Assembly: GCF_036324505.1 (NCBI RefSeq)
Contig: NC_086363.1
Span: forward strand, 6,142,655 to 6,206,654
Reading direction: 5' to 3'
Length of the DNA stretch: 64,000 nucleotides
Source of the DNA: Eleginops maclovinus
Lineage: Eukaryota; Chordata; Actinopteri; Perciformes; Eleginopidae
In this document: positions 57,801 through 64,000 of the stretch, piece by piece
Layout of the letters: each line of letters starts with the position of its first letter
Numbering within the stretch: position 1 is the first letter of the stretch
Program-made: the position numbers and the translations under genes
The notes under the pieces: generated by a model
What the model saw: the letters and a program-made list of their open reading frames with translations, nothing else
The model's database searches: none
Told to the model about the DNA's origin: nothing

Positions 57801-58073
57801 AGAGAGTTCAGAGCTCGGTGCTTGCTCCTCCTTGGCGCTGGAATGCGTTTGAACCCCCACTATCTCCGTCAGACTCTCCACCGTGATGGACGAAGAGTCA
57901 TAAGCTGAGTCGAAGTGCTCCTCCACGGTGGAAAACTTGTCCCTGGGCCCGCTGAAGTCGACGCTCGGCTCCCGGGGCTCCTCAGACTTCAGAATGGAGC
58001 GGTACGAGTCGATGCCCGAGTCTGTGCGGTTATCCTCCAGCGACTCATCTTTCCTGCAGTCGTCGCTCGCCAT
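51867..58073 (-). CDS. nfkbie: NF-kappa-B inhibitor epsilon (IkB-epsilon)
   Basis: Cytoplasmic inhibitor that holds Rel/NF-kB dimers until phosphorylated and degraded. Six exons in transcript order: 58073-57754, 55162-55060, 53699-53489, 53062-52974, 52275-52027, 51935-51867 (TGA). The total is 1041 nt and 346 residues. The N-terminus carries the beta-TrCP phosphodegron DSGIDS, with Ser19 and Ser23 as the predicted IKK sites. Six ankyrin repeats follow from about residue 106: DTILHLAIIHEEEF, TPLHLATYLNLTD, NTALHMACQHGQT, LTCLHLAALNRQH, GTSGKTALHLATE and NGCTSLHLAVGRQDA. The end LFPFDDIQISG resembles the IkB-epsilon C-terminus and, with VLDIQNNLYQ and the GTSGKTALHLA block, favours epsilon over alpha or beta. 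It sits beside slc35b2 as on human 6p21.1. A kB-type site lies upstream of the start. Confidence 0.95.
53700..55059 (-). other. nfkbie: nfkbie intron 2
   Basis: A 1.36-kb intron without recognisable genes. GGGAGTTTCC at 54848-54857 is a perfect match to the NF-kB consensus GGGRNWYYCC and lies in a GC-richer patch about 200 bp on the downstream side of exon 2. Confidence 0.5.
55163..57753 (-). other. nfkbie: nfkbie intron 1
   Basis: A 2.6-kb first intron with no recognised gene or repeat. GGGACTTCC at 56301-56309 is a partial kB-like match. The open frames here (for example 56832-57137) show no family resemblance. Confidence 0.55.
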
Positions 58074-58540
58074 GGTGGTGGTGTTTCTCTGGGTTTCCCC
58101 CTCCCTCCTTCCCCGAGGATTTAGAGGCTACTTGCGGGCGTTCGGTGCTCTGTGACCGGACTCCGAGAAAACCACGGCTCCTTTGTGAAACCAGAGGAAG
58201 GAGCCACGAACCGATAATACATTACCCCCCAGCGACAGACCCCCTCACCTTTGATCAATTTTAGACTATTTAAAAGTTTAGTACGGTCATGTCAGATTTT
58301 CGTGGGTTAAAAACAAGCCAGAAGAGGCGAAACAACCACCCGTCGTCTAGATATCCGGTAACAGCATGAGCTCCAGGCGCAGAGCATATGAGCAATGAAA
58401 GGCGATAAGCTGACATGTGAAAGGCGAAGCTGTTTTTGTCACGCGGGGGAATCCCCAGTGCGCGCGAACGTAAACACACACACTCGCAAATAAACGCGCG
58501 CGCACACTTCATTGGAACAGCGTCAAAATTGAACAGGGTA
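58074..58540 (-). promoter_or_regulatory. nfkbie: nfkbie promoter region with kB site
   Basis: GC-rich, CpG-containing sequence upstream of the nfkbie start codon. GGGGGAATCCCC at 58445-58456 contains GGGGAATCCC (58446-58455), a perfect GGGRNWYYCC match, and is nearly palindromic. It lies about 373 bp upstream of the ATG. IkB-epsilon is known in mammals as an NF-kB-inducible feedback inhibitor, so this is a plausible autoregulatory site. Function is inferred. Confidence 0.6.
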
Positions 58541-58559
58541 AAAACGGAAGTCGTTCGAA

Positions 58560-59873
58560 TTTCAAAAAATAAAACGGGTTTAAATTGTTCATTTATTTTT
58601 ACATTTGGGTTTTAAAGAACCATACACGCTTAAAAAAAGTAATACTTTTAATCACAACATACCCGTGTGCAATACATATTTGGCAGCAATTGATTTCCAT
58701 TAATTTCTGTAAAAAATGATATTTGATAGACTTTATTTATACTGCTTCCTTTGAAAAATGTTGGTAGGCCTATTGTCTTTTAGGGATTCTCAAAAAACAT
58801 TTGACTTGAATGAATAAAATGACCTCCCAAATCCAATTTAAATATTCACAAACTTAACCTGAATAGGAAAAATCTAACAACAAACAAAGATTAAAGAACA
58901 TGTAGGTACACTAAAGTTGTACACCTTAAGTTATTGAATAAAATATGAGAAATAAAATATATATAAATAAAAAGATTGAGATGTAGACTTGTGTCCTCTG
59001 TATTATTAAAATCCTGGCTCTGGCCCTGCTCAAATTGTTTAAGGACAAACCGCAATGTCAATTTGACATTTCAGAACTTTTCAAAGAATTCAATAATGTT
59101 TTGCATACAGGAGATACGGTTTATTCAATTTAATAAATTCATACAATAACCAGGATGATACCCTTATGGGATATCTTTGGCAGAGGTAAGCACATGTAAG
59201 CAGAGTTAAAATGTGCAGTTTTTGACCTCCAAAAGGTTCAGGAATAACAGCTGTCATTTCTTGTTTCCTCTTCTGTCATGAAAATGCTTTTTGTGGTTTG
59301 GCCGTTAGAGGGCTCACTTACATGGCTACTGCTCAGGGCAAGATTCACCATAAATATAGTGTATAAAACAATACTTACTGGCAGAGAGATACAGTACATC
59401 TATCTACTCATGCCAAGAGCCGCCATCTGTTTCTACTGTTAAGTTAACTTATTACATTTTATGCCAACACTCCAGTCCAATGTCCATACTGTGGGCTATT
59501 ATAAATAATGGTACATGTGCCAAGATTGTCTGATAATGGTATCATTAAATAGTGCTGTGGAGACAGAAATGGCAGGAGTTGTAGAATATTCTTAAATGCT
59601 TTTCCATCTTCTTCTTTCTCATTCTTAACATATACAAATTCAAAGTCTGTTCTTAGAGATATAAAGTATATTGAAAGCATGCTAAGCTCAATTGAAAAAA
59701 GCTGACCATTGTTCATATGAGTAAACAGCAGAACTAAGTGCTTTATAATAATATATAAGAACAGATAAAGGATATTAAGTGGTCCTCACAGATAAGGTGA
59801 TGCAGCTAAAGAGATGCAGGGGGTGGGCTTCTTTCTGCAGCACCGCCTCTGTGTTGTGATTATGTTGAACAGG
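58560..59873. other. Intergenic region between nfkbie and tmem151b
   Basis: AT-rich sequence between two divergent genes. I see no gene and no clear repeat; the short open frame at 59459-59716 has no recognisable homology. Confidence 0.6.
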
Positions 59874-59995
<122 letters not shown>

Positions 59996-60427
59996 ACATT
60001 GTAGTGTCGGGGTGTCTGCTCACACGTGCCTCTCCTCTTTGTCCTGCTCCAAAGCTCCACTGGCTGCCATGGGCACTGCTGCCTTCAGGGACAGGAGCTC
60101 ACTGCTGCCTTCCCCATCACCCAACAACGCATCCCTTGCAGCAGTCTTCACCAGCATCTAGTCGGTGCAGCGCGGGGGGAGTAGCAGGCTTTTCTTCGCT
60201 TCATGCGAAGCACAATGCCCTGATTCCCGTAGGCGATTTACCCAGCGACGTCTGCCCACCTGGAGGACGCTGGAAGGATGCGTGTTTTCAGCGTTTGGGC
60301 TCCGGCCGGACGGGTCTGTTTAGGATGATGCGCAGAGGTGTTATCTGTGTCTTTATGTTTCACCCCGATTTGGAAAACCCCCATCCCATCAGGAGATCCA
60401 TGACCCGGTTTATGTACCGCTATCACC

Positions 60428-64000
<3,573 letters not shown>

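Overview
This window is nuclear DNA from a teleost fish. The evidence is multi-exon genes with GT/AG introns, many long CA/TG microsatellites, fish-type LINE tails, and proteins that match vertebrate orthologues closely across every splice junction. Species cannot be read from the sequence; a ray-finned fish, possibly a percomorph, is my inference. No bacterial, phage or viral features were seen.

Layout, left to right. (1) pals1 (formerly mpp5), plus strand, 3' part only, 2948-10939, with a truncated LINE in one intron. (2) atp6v1d, minus, 12480-14742, convergent with pals1 and divergent from (3) eif2s1, plus, 16448-18621; these two share a short promoter region. (4) rbm25, minus, 20540-28410, with a 5' UTR exon near 29221. 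(5) hsp90ab1, plus, leader exon ending at 31425 and coding 32537-36885. (6) slc35b2, minus, 43460-48121. (7) nfkbie, minus, 51867-58073. (8) tmem151b, plus, 60428 to the window end, 3' end missing. All exon coordinates were derived by joining reading frames across canonical splice sites. For the six complete genes the summed exon lengths are multiples of three, and the predicted protein lengths agree with the family (for example eIF2alpha 315 aa, Hsp90ab1 725 aa, V-ATPase D 248 aa).

The gene order joins two blocks that are separate in humans: PALS1-ATP6V1D-EIF2S1 (14q23) plus RBM25 (14q24), and HSP90AB1-SLC35B2-NFKBIE-TMEM151B (6p21.1). The junction lies between rbm25 and hsp90ab1, about 29.3-31.3 kb. 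The genes are mostly housekeeping (proton pumping, translation initiation, splicing, chaperone, sulfation precursor transport). The others are a cell-polarity scaffold, an NF-kB inhibitor and a brain-type membrane protein. They do not form one pathway.

I found no novel multi-gene system. The observations most worth checking are an unassigned 27-nt in-frame candidate microexon in rbm25, a palindromic NF-kB site upstream of nfkbie, a near-CLEAR (TFEB-type) site in the atp6v1d/eif2s1 promoter, three copies of one LINE 3' tail, and a TG tract and a CA tract flanking tmem151b exon 1 that could pair in RNA.
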